From assembly GCA_902609035.1 (NCBI GenBank), contig CACLQG010000035.1, positions 1 to 10,823 of the forward strand: a stretch of DNA of 10,823 nt. The letters are read 5' to 3'. A model generated the notes under the pieces. The model saw only the letters and a program-made list of their open reading frames with translations. It was not told the DNA's origin and searched no databases. Positions 9,001 through 10,823 of the stretch are shown piece after piece (the first letter of the stretch is position 1; every line of letters starts with the position of its first letter). The DNA comes from an uncultured Bacteroidota bacterium. GTDB lineage: Bacteria > Bacteroidota > Bacteroidia > Flavobacteriales > Flavobacteriaceae. The position numbers and the translations under genes were made by a program.

Positions 9001-10269
9001 GTTAAATGCTGTAGCATCTTCAAACATCTGTGCCATGTTTGTTACACTTGAAGTATCCCACGAACCTAAATTTTGGTTAAATGAAGTTGCATCACTAAAC
9101 ATCCGCCACATGCTTGTTACATTAGAAGTGTCCCAAAAACTAATATCCATGTTAAAGGAAGTATTGTCTTTAAAATGATTACTTAATGATGTAACAAGAG
9201 TAGTCGCTAGGTTGTAATTCCCAGCGTTTGTAAGCGATGTAATATTAGAATTATCAGCAGCAGTATAAAGAGTGCCGTTAACCATACCCGTATCCCCTGA
9301 GCTACATCCAGAACATTTAATCGTTACTTCATTAGAAGCCAAATAAAAAGTTGGGCTTATAGTAAAAGTAAGTGATGCATTTCCCGAGTATGCTAAATTA
9401 TTTGTGTCTGTGGCAGTAGCAGTAACAATCAGAGTTGTCCCCGAAGAAATATTTGAAGGTACTTGCCAGTAATAAGTCCATACCGCTGCACTACTACTTT
9501 GAGTCATCGCAACACTAGTTACCACCCCTGCTATTGAGACCCTGGGTGAGCCATTCATATTTATTGAGAAAGTAGCAGTGAGTGTTACCTGACCTGAGGT
9601 AATTACATTATCTGAATCATTTGATGTGATGGTTAGAGTTGCAGGGGAATTTGAACTTGCAGCTACTTTTGGGCCTCGACATGCTGTACCCCTTCCACTA
9701 AACCGTGGCCTTAGAGAAGAATTATTTTTTATTGGATTGTTATTCCCCCAAATATTTTGTCTGTTATTGTAAATATTCTGGTTATTGGGAAAGCACCAAT
9801 AAGAAAGATCTTGATTTAAATTAGTAGCATTATCAAATAATTGATTTACGCCATTTTGATCATTCATGCTTGAAACGCTCCAATAACCAATGTCTTGATT
9901 AAAAGCCCTTGCATTTTGGAAAAGCCCTTGCATATTACTCACATTCGAGGTATCCCAGCTACTGATGTCTTGATTAAAATTCTGATTGTTTTGAAATAAA
10001 CCTTGCATGTTAGTAATCCCAGATGTACAAACACAGGAAACGTCACTTCCATTACTAATCATTGTTTGTAAAGTACTTCTATTAACCTTGGTATAAGTTT
10101 TACCTCCTACAACACCAGTAGATCCTAGTGATGCATTATCACAAATAATGGTCTTATTATTTGATGCTAGTTGGAAATTTTGAGAGAAAATAGGGTTGGA
10201 TAAACAACACAAAGCCCAACCAAAAAGGATTTTAAAAAAATAGGGTGATTTTATATTTAAGTTACTCAA
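1..10269 (-). CDS. Giant secreted multidomain surface protein (Ig-like / BspA-like LRR / beta-propeller / LamG / cupredoxin), C-terminus beyond window
   Basis: A single frame stays open from a TTG at 10269-10267 to position 1, giving 3,423 codons without a stop. I read it line by line and the domain pattern never shifts frame. The TTG is chosen because an in-frame TAA lies immediately upstream (10272-10270), a signal peptide follows directly, and the next in-frame ATG is about 70 codons further in, past the signal. The protein is a chain of 13 bacterial Ig-like domains (core motifs DTDxDN, VTITAx[13 protein letters not shown], [19 protein letters not shown]), three BspA-like repeat blocks, two seven-bladed propellers, one LamG-like and one cupredoxin-like domain. 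Its probable role is cell-surface adhesion or ligand binding after export. A type IX secretion sorting domain would be expected at the C-terminus, but that end is outside the window. The 85-residue HTH gene ends 10 bp upstream on the same strand. Identity as a surface protein is secure; the precise ligand is unknown. Confidence 0.95.
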   Translation of the reverse strand, partial: MSNLNIKSPYFFKILFGWALCCLSNPIFSQNFQLASNNKTIICDNASLGSTGVVGGKTYTKVNRSTLQTMISNGSDVSCVCTSGITNMQGLFQNNQNFNQDISSWDTSNVSNMQGLFQNARAFNQDIGYWSVSSMNDQNGVNQLFDNATNLNQDLSYWCFPNNQNIYNNRQNIWGNNNPIKNNSSLRPRFSGRGTACRGPKVAASSNSPATLTITSNDSDNVITSGQVTLTATFSINMNGSPRVSIAGVVTSVAMTQSSSAAVWTYYWQVPSNISSGTTLIVTATATDTNNLAYSGNASLTFTISPTFYLASNEVTIKCSGCSSGDTGMVNGTLYTAADNSNITSLTNAGNYNLATTLVTSLSNHFKDNTSFNMDISFWDTSNVTSMWRMFSDATSFNQNLGSWDTSSVTNMAQMFEDATAFNNGGSNTINNWNTSSVTDMGAMFQRASSFNQNIGSWDLSSVAYTASTNGLQYMFRDASSFNNGGSNTINNWNVSNAVRLGYMFEGASSFNQNIGSWNTSNITQMPNMFQDATSFNQDIGNWNTSNVISMQLMFKDASSFNQNIGGWDVSKVTRMGGMFENATAFNNGGSNAINNWNTSSVEQMQAMFLNASSFNQPVGNWNMSDIDASVNNPLNNMFFAASAFNQDLSGWCVSQLSSEPFAFKANANATWRNTASKQPEWGVCNSNVSVVLTDTDADNIIAASNTVTITATFSEAMTATPTISITGVVTSVLMNKRGQSYQYVWDVDSGGVPPSGTYLATVSGTASATGGAYSGTDSITFTLDTSGPLATLTHSADDNLLALSEVVTITASFSKSMSPTPTVSITGIVTNAPMGLVNYNVTDPVVFSVKVASSGGGNKYFINDQSQLPLVLVPGQTYRFDQSDSSNSSHPIKFSTTQDGTHSSGSAYTTNVTAVGTPGQSGAYSLITLAGNSPTNLYYYCANHSNMGGAVTRGIGYYFTFNVSSTFGSGNYVATVSGTDSIGNPYAATESITFTTDLVKPSLTITTPSGLKYSNTSVVVTLTYDETVTGLTTNPLQFSEAINVASLTILSVSQNPSNAYQSYVVRITPKSGGLVKLTHAPGSPSVIDAAGNSISSIVSCSFIYDPVGPRVLLADSDQDNLLISTDTVTLTAFFSESMSTTPTISISPGVRSNTLFTSKNNGIVQIGQNINGQANDWLGFFSQVSDDGKTIVIGGMRSGGSGNGYAKVLRWDGSQWSQIGNTITGSSAEGLGRTVAISGNGQVIAVGGGGSNYRGKYGIYTLVNGTWTLRSGSFIVGEAANDLEASGSSIHMSFNGDVVAIGAPRNDGVAGNNTGHVRVYYWDGSNLSQRGNDIEGDSVGGQFGGGSSGVSLSADGNRLAIGAYAYGTNEGKVRVYDWNGSNWVLVGGDIDDTYSTGTSNFGVSVSLSGDGATLVAGGWTGQSKGIVNIYKYEVLSGTATWTLKRSLVGNNNGDNFGYSSAINSIGDKIIVGAYGYSSNKGLVRAYSWDGTNATQIGSDIIGDNNNSYLGIHVDISSNGIFISSAPYHSEGGTQAGQVEVFGINPYQFVWDVDNGNNSAPSDGSYAATVSGTDLAGNSYVVGTESITFTLDTSGPTVILTDTDADNLIPMSASVTITADFSESLQSTPTLSLTGLVTNALMTRISSTNSYTYLWSVSPTTNSGVYTATVSGSDLQGNYNSGTQSITFTVDSSSPTVTITTSDSDNTIKPGEQITITATFSESMGVTPTITIGSAVNNQTLSAVVTTTYRYIWNTSGVTPTSYTVSVSGQDLAGNFNAGTDTIEITLDGTPPTVKLTDTDTDDFLISTDTVTITAAFSEAMAATPTISISGVVSNILMSVASGPSSTGSITQLGGSIYGESRDNYFGWSVSLSSDLNRVAIGAPRNDDAGSYSGHVRVFQWNGSAWTQLGADIDGEAANDNSGQSVSISSNGSRVAIGAIQNDGNGSESGHVRVYQWSGTAWTKLGADIDGEAVGDRSGSAVSLSSDGSILAVGAHSNNGPPGNQGNFGHVRIYQWNGSSWAQLGGDIDGDGCCSAGKSVSLSSDGYSVAVGSSNYVRVFRLVNNSWTKRGSNITGETPYDNFGFSVSLSSDGSRVAIGGYTNGGGGMNSGHVRVYDFNGSSWVQVGSDIDGEAAGDQSGYSVSLSSDGSRLAIGAIENDGGGDQSGHVRIYEFKSGAWSQVGTDINGGAPGDNLGRSVSISSDGSRVAVGGNGNDGNGTNSGFVRVHGLPSSGSNYQYIWDVDNPNTPSDGVYLASVAGSDLAGNAYSGTDSITFTVDTTGPTVILSDTDDDNLIPLSASVTITAAFSESLISTPTLSLSGLVTSVIMTRISSTNSYTYLWSVSPTTQSGIYTATVSGSDSQGNTNTGARSITFTVDSSSPTVTLTTSDSDNTIKTGDQITITASFSEAMGASNTITIGSAVNNQSLTAVNSSTFTYSWTPSGISEGTYTVTVTGTDLAGNNYAGTDSVTITFDLTLPSVILGDSDEDNILGKTDVVTITALFSEMMTGSPTISISGTSVNNAPMSTNYDLDSRAFIILDANFPNSTIGNVIKDKGTNGNDFTLTNGTQLVQSTGENYFSFDGVNDNIKPVNYPNITNGISGTNFTFLFRIKFKSLPSSVSDRFFSFNRSASTFANQFQLRIKPDGRIRLYMDGGGQGGNDDPTSYSALSSGDWHNIAFVKNGTNAKLYFNGVQVLSRTVANRSYSNPRYFYLGGNSRSSDLDNYANMDLSKFQAYNTALTLDEINKNFTSGPNSFQYVWDVDSPSLPSDGSLSVTVSGQDKAGNDYAGTDSTTFTLDTSAPSVILTDTDSDNIISTTLSPTQAVTITAGFSKAMTDTPTISISGVVTQVYMTQVSGTNSFTYNWNTSSPTLASGNYTITVSGTDILGNAYAGSDNIVFTISPTFYLDSNGVTVKCRGCNPGDQGVVNGVIYTALDNSLIASKNVNDTDWNRVVTTLVTNMAGLFTNDSSFNQNIGSWDTSNVTNMQSLFQGATAFNKDIGNWDTSRVTNMNRMFWLASNFNQDIGNWDLSSVTDMEQMFNQTIFNQDIGSWDVSNVTNMSALFRANSQFNQDISSWNTSSVSSMLGTFEAATSFNQNISSWNTSAVTDMRYMFVGATAFNQPVGVWNVSSVTRMDGIFKNSTSFNQSLTNWDTSNVTTMSEMFKNATAFNQNISNWDVSKVTQMQYMFQNASAFNADLSLWNTSSAQNMVYMFQNATSFNQNLIEWDVSSTAPSTGGLEGMFSGASSFGYSLKKWCVSNFSSAPTNFSTGSQLNNSKLPLWGVCPSRAALIITTSDADNVIYSGTDLSITANFSEAMQGTPTIKISTGGLNATTSTFTTNQASSNKIWTHQLNTSGYSPGKYFVSFVAVDIQSRPFAGSESITITIDDGSAPLYTGTTTFTAEENKTSVATITASKEASII
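88..411 (-). other. Ig-like domain 13
   Basis: Residues about 3287-3394. It follows the BspA C-cap directly: [62 protein letters not shown], and [15 protein letters not shown]. It is more divergent than the central Ig domains and has no guest domain. Confidence 0.75.
412..1557 (-). repeat. BspA-like (DUF285) block C, about 12 units
   Basis: Residues 2905-3286. The N-cap is [16 protein letters not shown], then [12 protein letters not shown]. About twelve units of 24-26 residues follow (VTNMxxMFxxATAFNQDIGxWDTSN). One unit is a residue short ([14 protein letters not shown]). The C-cap has [10 protein letters not shown] and LPLWGVC. At the DNA level this gives an imperfect 75-bp tandem repeat between about 540 and 1410. 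Like block B it is bounded by Ig domains on both sides. It is probably an adhesive solenoid. Confidence 0.9.
1558..1860 (-). other. Ig-like domain 12
   Basis: Residues about 2804-2904. This is a canonical copy: [67 protein letters not shown], ending in IVFTISP. That ending matches the Ig1 ending (LTFTISP), and in both cases a BspA N-cap follows directly (TFYLDSN here, TFYLASN after Ig1). Confidence 0.85.
1861..2832 (-). other. Ig-like domain 11, split by a LamG-like domain
   Basis: Residues about 2480-2803. The N-terminal half is [40 protein letters not shown]. The C-terminal half is [46 protein letters not shown]. The roughly 220-residue insert lies at the same loop used by the cupredoxin and both propellers. 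Confidence 0.75.
2020..2679 (-). other. LamG / concanavalin A-like domain
   Basis: Residues about 2531-2750. It shows the order expected for LamG-like jelly rolls in Bacteroidota: [13 protein letters not shown], then [52 protein letters not shown], the key strand [20 protein letters not shown], then YFYLGGNS, and finally the [20 protein letters not shown] ending. The last element is the typical 'ALT..EI..NF' helix that closes many LamG_3 domains. These domains often bind glycans. It is nested inside Ig11. Confidence 0.9.
2833..3420 (-). repeat. Ig-like domains 9 and 10, copy 1 of a duplicated Ig pair
   Basis: Residues 2284-2479 (Ig9 2284-2382, Ig10 2383-2479). They have [51 protein letters not shown] and [14 protein letters not shown]. 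Ig9 matches Ig6 at roughly 83 of 99 residues when counted by eye, and each copy of the pair is 588 bp long. There are no inserts in this pair. Confidence 0.9.
3421..4893 (-). other. Ig-like domain 8, split by beta-propeller 2
   Basis: Residues about 1793-2283. The N-terminal half is [39 protein letters not shown]. The C-terminal half is [45 protein letters not shown]. The insertion site matches that of Ig3, Ig5 and Ig11. Confidence 0.75.
3583..4722 (-). repeat. Seven-bladed beta-propeller 2 (FG-GAP-like repeats)
   Basis: Residues 1850-2229, about 380 residues, with seven highly regular repeats. Typical blades contain [13 protein letters not shown], then [18 protein letters not shown], then NDGxGxxSGHVRVYxWxGSxW. 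Blade 4 is shorter and unusual: it has [17 protein letters not shown] and then goes straight to SSNYVRVF, losing the loop before the last strand. The Asp/Gly-rich loops ([15 protein letters not shown]) could bind calcium, as in FG-GAP and integrin-type repeats, but this is not proven. High similarity between blades suggests recent internal duplication. Confidence 0.85.
4894..5481 (-). repeat. Ig-like domains 6 and 7, copy 2 of a duplicated Ig pair
   Basis: Residues 1597-1792 (Ig6 1597-1695, Ig7 1696-1792). Both are without inserts. Ig6 has [15 protein letters not shown] and [17 protein letters not shown]. Ig7 has [19 protein letters not shown] and [14 protein letters not shown]. The pair corresponds residue for residue, with no length change, to Ig9 and Ig10 at 2833-3420. 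The offset between the copies is 2,061 bp, which is 687 codons. Confidence 0.9.
5482..6939 (-). other. Ig-like domain 5, split by beta-propeller 1
   Basis: Residues about 1111-1596. The host halves are [40 protein letters not shown] before the insert, and [46 protein letters not shown] after it. Rejoined, they give a normal Ig repeat of about 100 residues. The propeller occupies the same position as the cupredoxin does in Ig3. Confidence 0.75.
5641..6780 (-). repeat. Seven-bladed beta-propeller 1 (FG-GAP-like repeats)
   Basis: Residues 1164-1543, about 380 residues. I count seven repeats of the pattern [Q/R]-x-G-x-x-I-x-G-x-x-x-x-D-x-x-G-x-x-V-x-[I/L]-S-x-D-G-x-x-x-[A/V]-I-G, ending in G-x-V-R-V-Y-x-W-x-G-S. 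Examples are [28 protein letters not shown] and [14 protein letters not shown] as blade starts, and [13 protein letters not shown] and [13 protein letters not shown] as blade ends. Blades here are more divergent than in propeller 2. Blade 5 has a longer final strand region ([11 protein letters not shown]). Seven blades is a standard closed propeller. Such domains usually mediate protein or glycan binding on the surface. Confidence 0.8.
6940..7263 (-). other. Ig-like domain 4 (divergent type)
   Basis: Residues about 1003-1110. It differs from the other Ig domains: [27 protein letters not shown], then [26 protein letters not shown], and [17 protein letters not shown]. The xDETVTGL motif belongs to another common bacterial Ig-like type that describes gain or loss across the domain with a conserved DxAGN end. 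It has one Cys near its end (SCSF). It separates the cupredoxin-bearing and propeller-bearing Ig domains. Confidence 0.65.
7264..7902 (-). other. Ig-like domain 3, split by a cupredoxin-like insert
   Basis: Residues about 790-1002. The N-terminal half reads [36 protein letters not shown]. The C-terminal half resumes as [40 protein letters not shown]. Between them lies a cupredoxin-like domain of about 110 residues. The two halves together match an ordinary Ig repeat, so the cupredoxin is an insertion into the host and not a separate bead. Confidence 0.75.
7411..7740 (-). other. Cupredoxin-like domain with complete type 1 copper ligand set
   Basis: Residues about 844-953. The pattern is [16 protein letters not shown], then [21 protein letters not shown], then [13 protein letters not shown], then [14 protein letters not shown]. 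Candidate copper ligands are His891 in the SSHP motif, Cys942, His945 and Met948. The Cys-x2-His-x2-Met spacing is the short ligand loop known from amicyanin, and a preceding His after a YRFDQ strand fits the cupredoxin fold. Small cupredoxins normally carry electrons in the periplasm; as part of a giant surface protein the role could instead be copper binding or structural. Similar sequences with the YYYC-x2-H-x2-MGG signature occur in marine bacterial and phage proteins, where function is unproven. The fold is likely; copper binding is inferred from residues only. Confidence 0.75.
7903..8214 (-). other. Ig-like domain 2
   Basis: Residues about 686-789. This is a canonical copy without insert: [57 protein letters not shown], and [14 protein letters not shown]. 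It is a useful reference for locating the insertion point in the Ig domains that carry guests, because its VLM and YQYVW segments are joined by only a few residues (NKRGQS). Confidence 0.85.
8215..9351 (-). repeat. BspA-like (DUF285) block B, about 11 units
   Basis: Residues 307-685. The N-cap is [16 protein letters not shown], followed by [12 protein letters not shown]. About eleven units of roughly 25 residues follow ([23 protein letters not shown]). The C-cap has [13 protein letters not shown] and then PEWGVC. Three units carry a four-residue expansion, [13 protein letters not shown] or [13 protein letters not shown], in place of FNQDIGSWD. One unit has an extra VAYTASTNG loop. The paired Cys in each cap could form disulfides. 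The block runs directly into Ig2. It is probably an adhesive solenoid. Confidence 0.9.
9355..9651 (-). other. Ig-like domain 1
   Basis: Residues about 207-306, between BspA blocks A and B. It has the same framework as the other Ig domains: TSNDSDNVI, then [31 protein letters not shown], and SLTFTISP at the end. It carries no insert in the central loop. The C-terminal FTISP runs straight into the TFYLASN cap of BspA block B. Confidence 0.8.
9670..10176 (-). repeat. BspA-like (DUF285) block A with N-cap and degenerate C-cap
   Basis: Residues about 32-200. It opens with the cap [12 protein letters not shown]...[12 protein letters not shown], which matches the caps of blocks B and C. Three 25-residue BspA units follow, with the pattern M-x-x-L/M-F-x-x-A-x-x-F-N-Q-D-I-x-x-W-x-x-S, at residues 85 to about 163. 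The C-cap contains the usual WC (SYWCFPNN) but then departs from the WCVS...WGVC form seen in blocks B and C. It becomes Asn-rich ([14 protein letters not shown]) and ends near GTACRG. BspA-type repeats form curved leucine-rich-repeat-like solenoids on surface proteins and are usually linked to adhesion. This block is short and its cap looks eroded. Confidence 0.85.
10183..10269 (-). other. Signal peptide of the giant surface protein
   Basis: Residues 1-29 have a short N-region with Lys7 and Lys13, a hydrophobic stretch from Phe11 to Leu23 ([13 protein letters not shown]), then a polar end SNPIFS followed by QN. Ending in FSQ is common for Sec type I signal peptides in Bacteroidota, and cleavage is most likely after Ser29. 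The paired Cys21-Cys22 is not in a good lipobox because the residues before it are W-A-L or A-L-C. A lipoprotein is therefore less likely, though not excluded. Confidence 0.8.
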
Positions 10270-10279
10270 TTATTTATTA
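10270..10279 (-). promoter_or_regulatory. Ten-base gap and start region of the giant gene
   Basis: Between the TAG of the HTH gene (10282-10280) and the TTG start lies only TAATAAATAA. There is no purine-rich Shine-Dalgarno sequence. AT-rich start regions are normal in Flavobacteriia, and the tight spacing suggests translation is coupled to the upstream gene. No room exists here for a separate promoter, so the giant gene should be read from a promoter at or before the HTH gene unless one lies inside the HTH coding region. Confidence 0.5.
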
Positions 10280-10537
10280 CTACAGATTAATAATTATAGA
10301 AAATAATGATTTTTCCCTATTTAAACTCAATTTTTTTCTAATACTTGAGCGCAGATTTGATAAGGTACTTTCCGAAATTTGCATTAAACCCAATATTTGT
10401 TTATTTGAAAAATTCATTCGAATATACATACATATTTTAACTTCGGTAAAAGTCAGATCCTCGCACAAATAAATGAGTTTTTGAGTGAAGTCAGGATAAA
10501 CTTTTGCAAATTCAATTTCGAAATTAGGCTCATTCAT
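10280..10537 (-). CDS. Small stand-alone LuxR-type HTH transcriptional regulator
   Basis: It is 85 residues long, ATG at 10537, stop TAG at 10280-10282. The sequence fits the C-terminal DNA-binding domain found on larger Bacteroidota regulators with TPR or two-component-type sensor parts: F-x-x-x-Y-P-D-F, then LTFTEVKICMYIRMNFSNKQI, then ISESTLSNLRSSIRKKLSL. LTxTExKIC, the NxSNKxI turn and IRKKL are the family marks. No sensor, receiver or membrane part is present, so it would act as a bare DNA-binding protein, possibly as a dimer through its hydrophobic C-terminal tail (SLFSIIINL). The recognition helix lacks the RYR of the neighbouring paralogue. It ends 10 bp before the giant surface gene, which suggests co-transcription and possible autoregulation; this is inference. 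The DNA-binding call rests on motif reading. Confidence 0.8.
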   Translation of the reverse strand: MNEPNFEIEFAKVYPDFTQKLIYLCEDLTFTEVKICMYIRMNFSNKQILGLMQISESTLSNLRSSIRKKLSLNREKSLFSIIINL

Positions 10538-10686
10538 ATTTTTTGTAATAATTTGAATGTATAATTAACTTTAAATTTTATATCAAAAAACAAATTCATT
10601 TAAAAAAAGGTTTTCTGCAGTATAAATGCAGTAGAGTATTAAATTAAAAAGATGAAAATGCGAGATTTAATGAAACCCTGATGGCT
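10538..10686 (-). other. Intergenic region upstream of the small HTH gene
   Basis: This 149-bp AT-rich stretch separates two similar HTH genes transcribed in the same direction. It should hold the promoter for the HTH gene and the giant gene, and perhaps the terminator of the upstream gene. I see a direct repeat (annotated separately). I do not see a convincing Bacteroidota promoter of the TTG / TAnnTTTG type, nor a strong terminator hairpin. A weak 5-bp hairpin (CTGCA with TGCAG) overlaps the direct repeat. Confidence 0.6.
10616..10633 (-). promoter_or_regulatory. Direct repeat TACTGCA with 11-bp period, candidate operator
   Basis: On the minus strand the sequence reads TACTGCA-TTTA-TACTGCA. 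The two exact 7-bp copies (plus-strand 10616-10622 and 10627-10633) start 11 bp apart, about one helical turn, in otherwise very AT-rich DNA. They lie about 80 bp upstream of the HTH start codon. Direct repeats with this period are typical binding sites for response-regulator and LuxR-type dimers. The same bases also form a small inverted repeat (CTGCA/TGCAG). The role as an operator is inferred. Confidence 0.35.
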
Positions 10687-10823
10687 TTATATTGTAATCA
10701 AAAAAGAATTTAAATCCTGATTTTTGTCGAGTTTTAATTTTTTGGAGAGTCTATACCTCTGACTTTCGACAGTTCTTAGTGATATCCCTGAAATTTGAGC
10801 AATCTCATTATTGTTGTGATTCA
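10687..10823 (-). CDS. LuxR-type HTH regulator, C-terminal 44 residues (5' end beyond window)
   Basis: A frame open from the right edge ends at TAA 10689-10687. The visible residues include NHNNNEIAQISGISLRTVES, then QRYRLSKKLKLDKNQ and DLNSFLITI. NEIA, ISxRTVESxRYRLxKKL is the classic second half of the Bacteroidota LuxR-type HTH, including the recognition helix. It aligns without gaps over 44 residues with the end of the 85-residue protein downstream, so the two are paralogues. Whether this one has a sensor part, as is usual in the family, or is also short cannot be seen. Confidence 0.85.
   Translation of the reverse strand, partial: NHNNNEIAQISGISLRTVESQRYRLSKKLKLDKNQDLNSFLITI

Noticed and set aside
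2996..9178. Many plus-strand open frames of 60-120 codons spread over the region
   Set aside because: They lie antisense to the giant gene, repeat one another with the Ig and BspA periodicity, and have no recognisable domains or start signals. The minus-strand frame is continuous and full of known domains.
10190..10215. Lipoprotein signal at Cys21-Cys22
   Set aside because: The residues before the Cys pair (WAL or ALC) do not make a good lipobox, and the downstream FSQ end fits ordinary signal peptidase cleavage better.
10245..10472. Plus-strand 75-codon frame rich in Ile, Tyr and Leu
   Set aside because: It is antisense to the HTH gene and the start of the giant gene, and its composition reflects AT-rich DNA. 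The opposite strand codes for a clear HTH domain.
10555..10600. Bacteroidota-type promoter (TTG and TAnnTTTG) upstream of the HTH gene
   Set aside because: TTG triplets and TATAAAATTT-like stretches occur, but no pair matches the consensus with proper spacing, and such stretches are frequent by chance in AT-rich DNA.
10580..10640. Terminator hairpin CTGCA-N7-TGCAG followed by a T-rich run on the minus strand
   Set aside because: The stem is only 5 bp and the T run begins several bases after it. The direct repeat explains the same bases at least as well.

Overview
The window is almost entirely one very large gene on the minus strand. It starts near position 10269 and runs off the left edge, with 3,423 codons visible and no in-frame stop. 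The product is a secreted, multidomain surface protein made of bacterial Ig-like domains, BspA-like (DUF285) leucine-rich repeats, two seven-bladed beta-propellers, a LamG-like domain and a cupredoxin-like domain. The AT-rich DNA, the signal peptide ending in FSQ, the BspA/Ig/LamG/FG-GAP-type domain set and the style of the two small regulators all point to Bacteroidota, most likely a marine member of the Flavobacteriia. All of this was read by eye from the translation. No database search was run.

Layout in transcription order, right to left. (1) 10823-10687: C-terminal 44 residues of a LuxR-type helix-turn-helix (HTH) protein, cut by the right edge. (2) 10686-10538: AT-rich intergenic stretch holding a 7-bp direct repeat with an 11-bp period. 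(3) 10537-10280: an 85-residue stand-alone LuxR-type HTH protein, similar to the first. (4) After a 10-bp gap, the giant gene from a TTG start at 10269 to beyond position 1.

Domain order in the giant protein (residue numbers count from the TTG): signal peptide 1-29; BspA block A 32-200; Ig1 207-306; BspA block B 307-685; Ig2 686-789; Ig3 790-1002, containing a cupredoxin 844-953; Ig4 1003-1110, a divergent type; Ig5 1111-1596, containing propeller 1 at 1164-1543; Ig6 and Ig7 1597-1792; Ig8 1793-2283, containing propeller 2 at 1850-2229; Ig9 and Ig10 2284-2479; Ig11 2480-2803, containing LamG 2531-2750; Ig12 2804-2904; BspA block C 2905-3286; Ig13 3287-3394; then the beginning of what looks like a cadherin-type repeat.

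The most striking point is architectural. Four unrelated guest domains (cupredoxin, two propellers, LamG) all sit in the same internal loop of the Ig-like host domain, whereas BspA cassettes B and C sit at the linkers between Ig domains. One Ig pair is duplicated, and each copy leads into a host Ig with a different guest. The protein therefore looks like a modular display scaffold for adhesion or ligand binding. The tight spacing suggests that the small HTH gene is co-transcribed with it and may regulate it, but this is inference.
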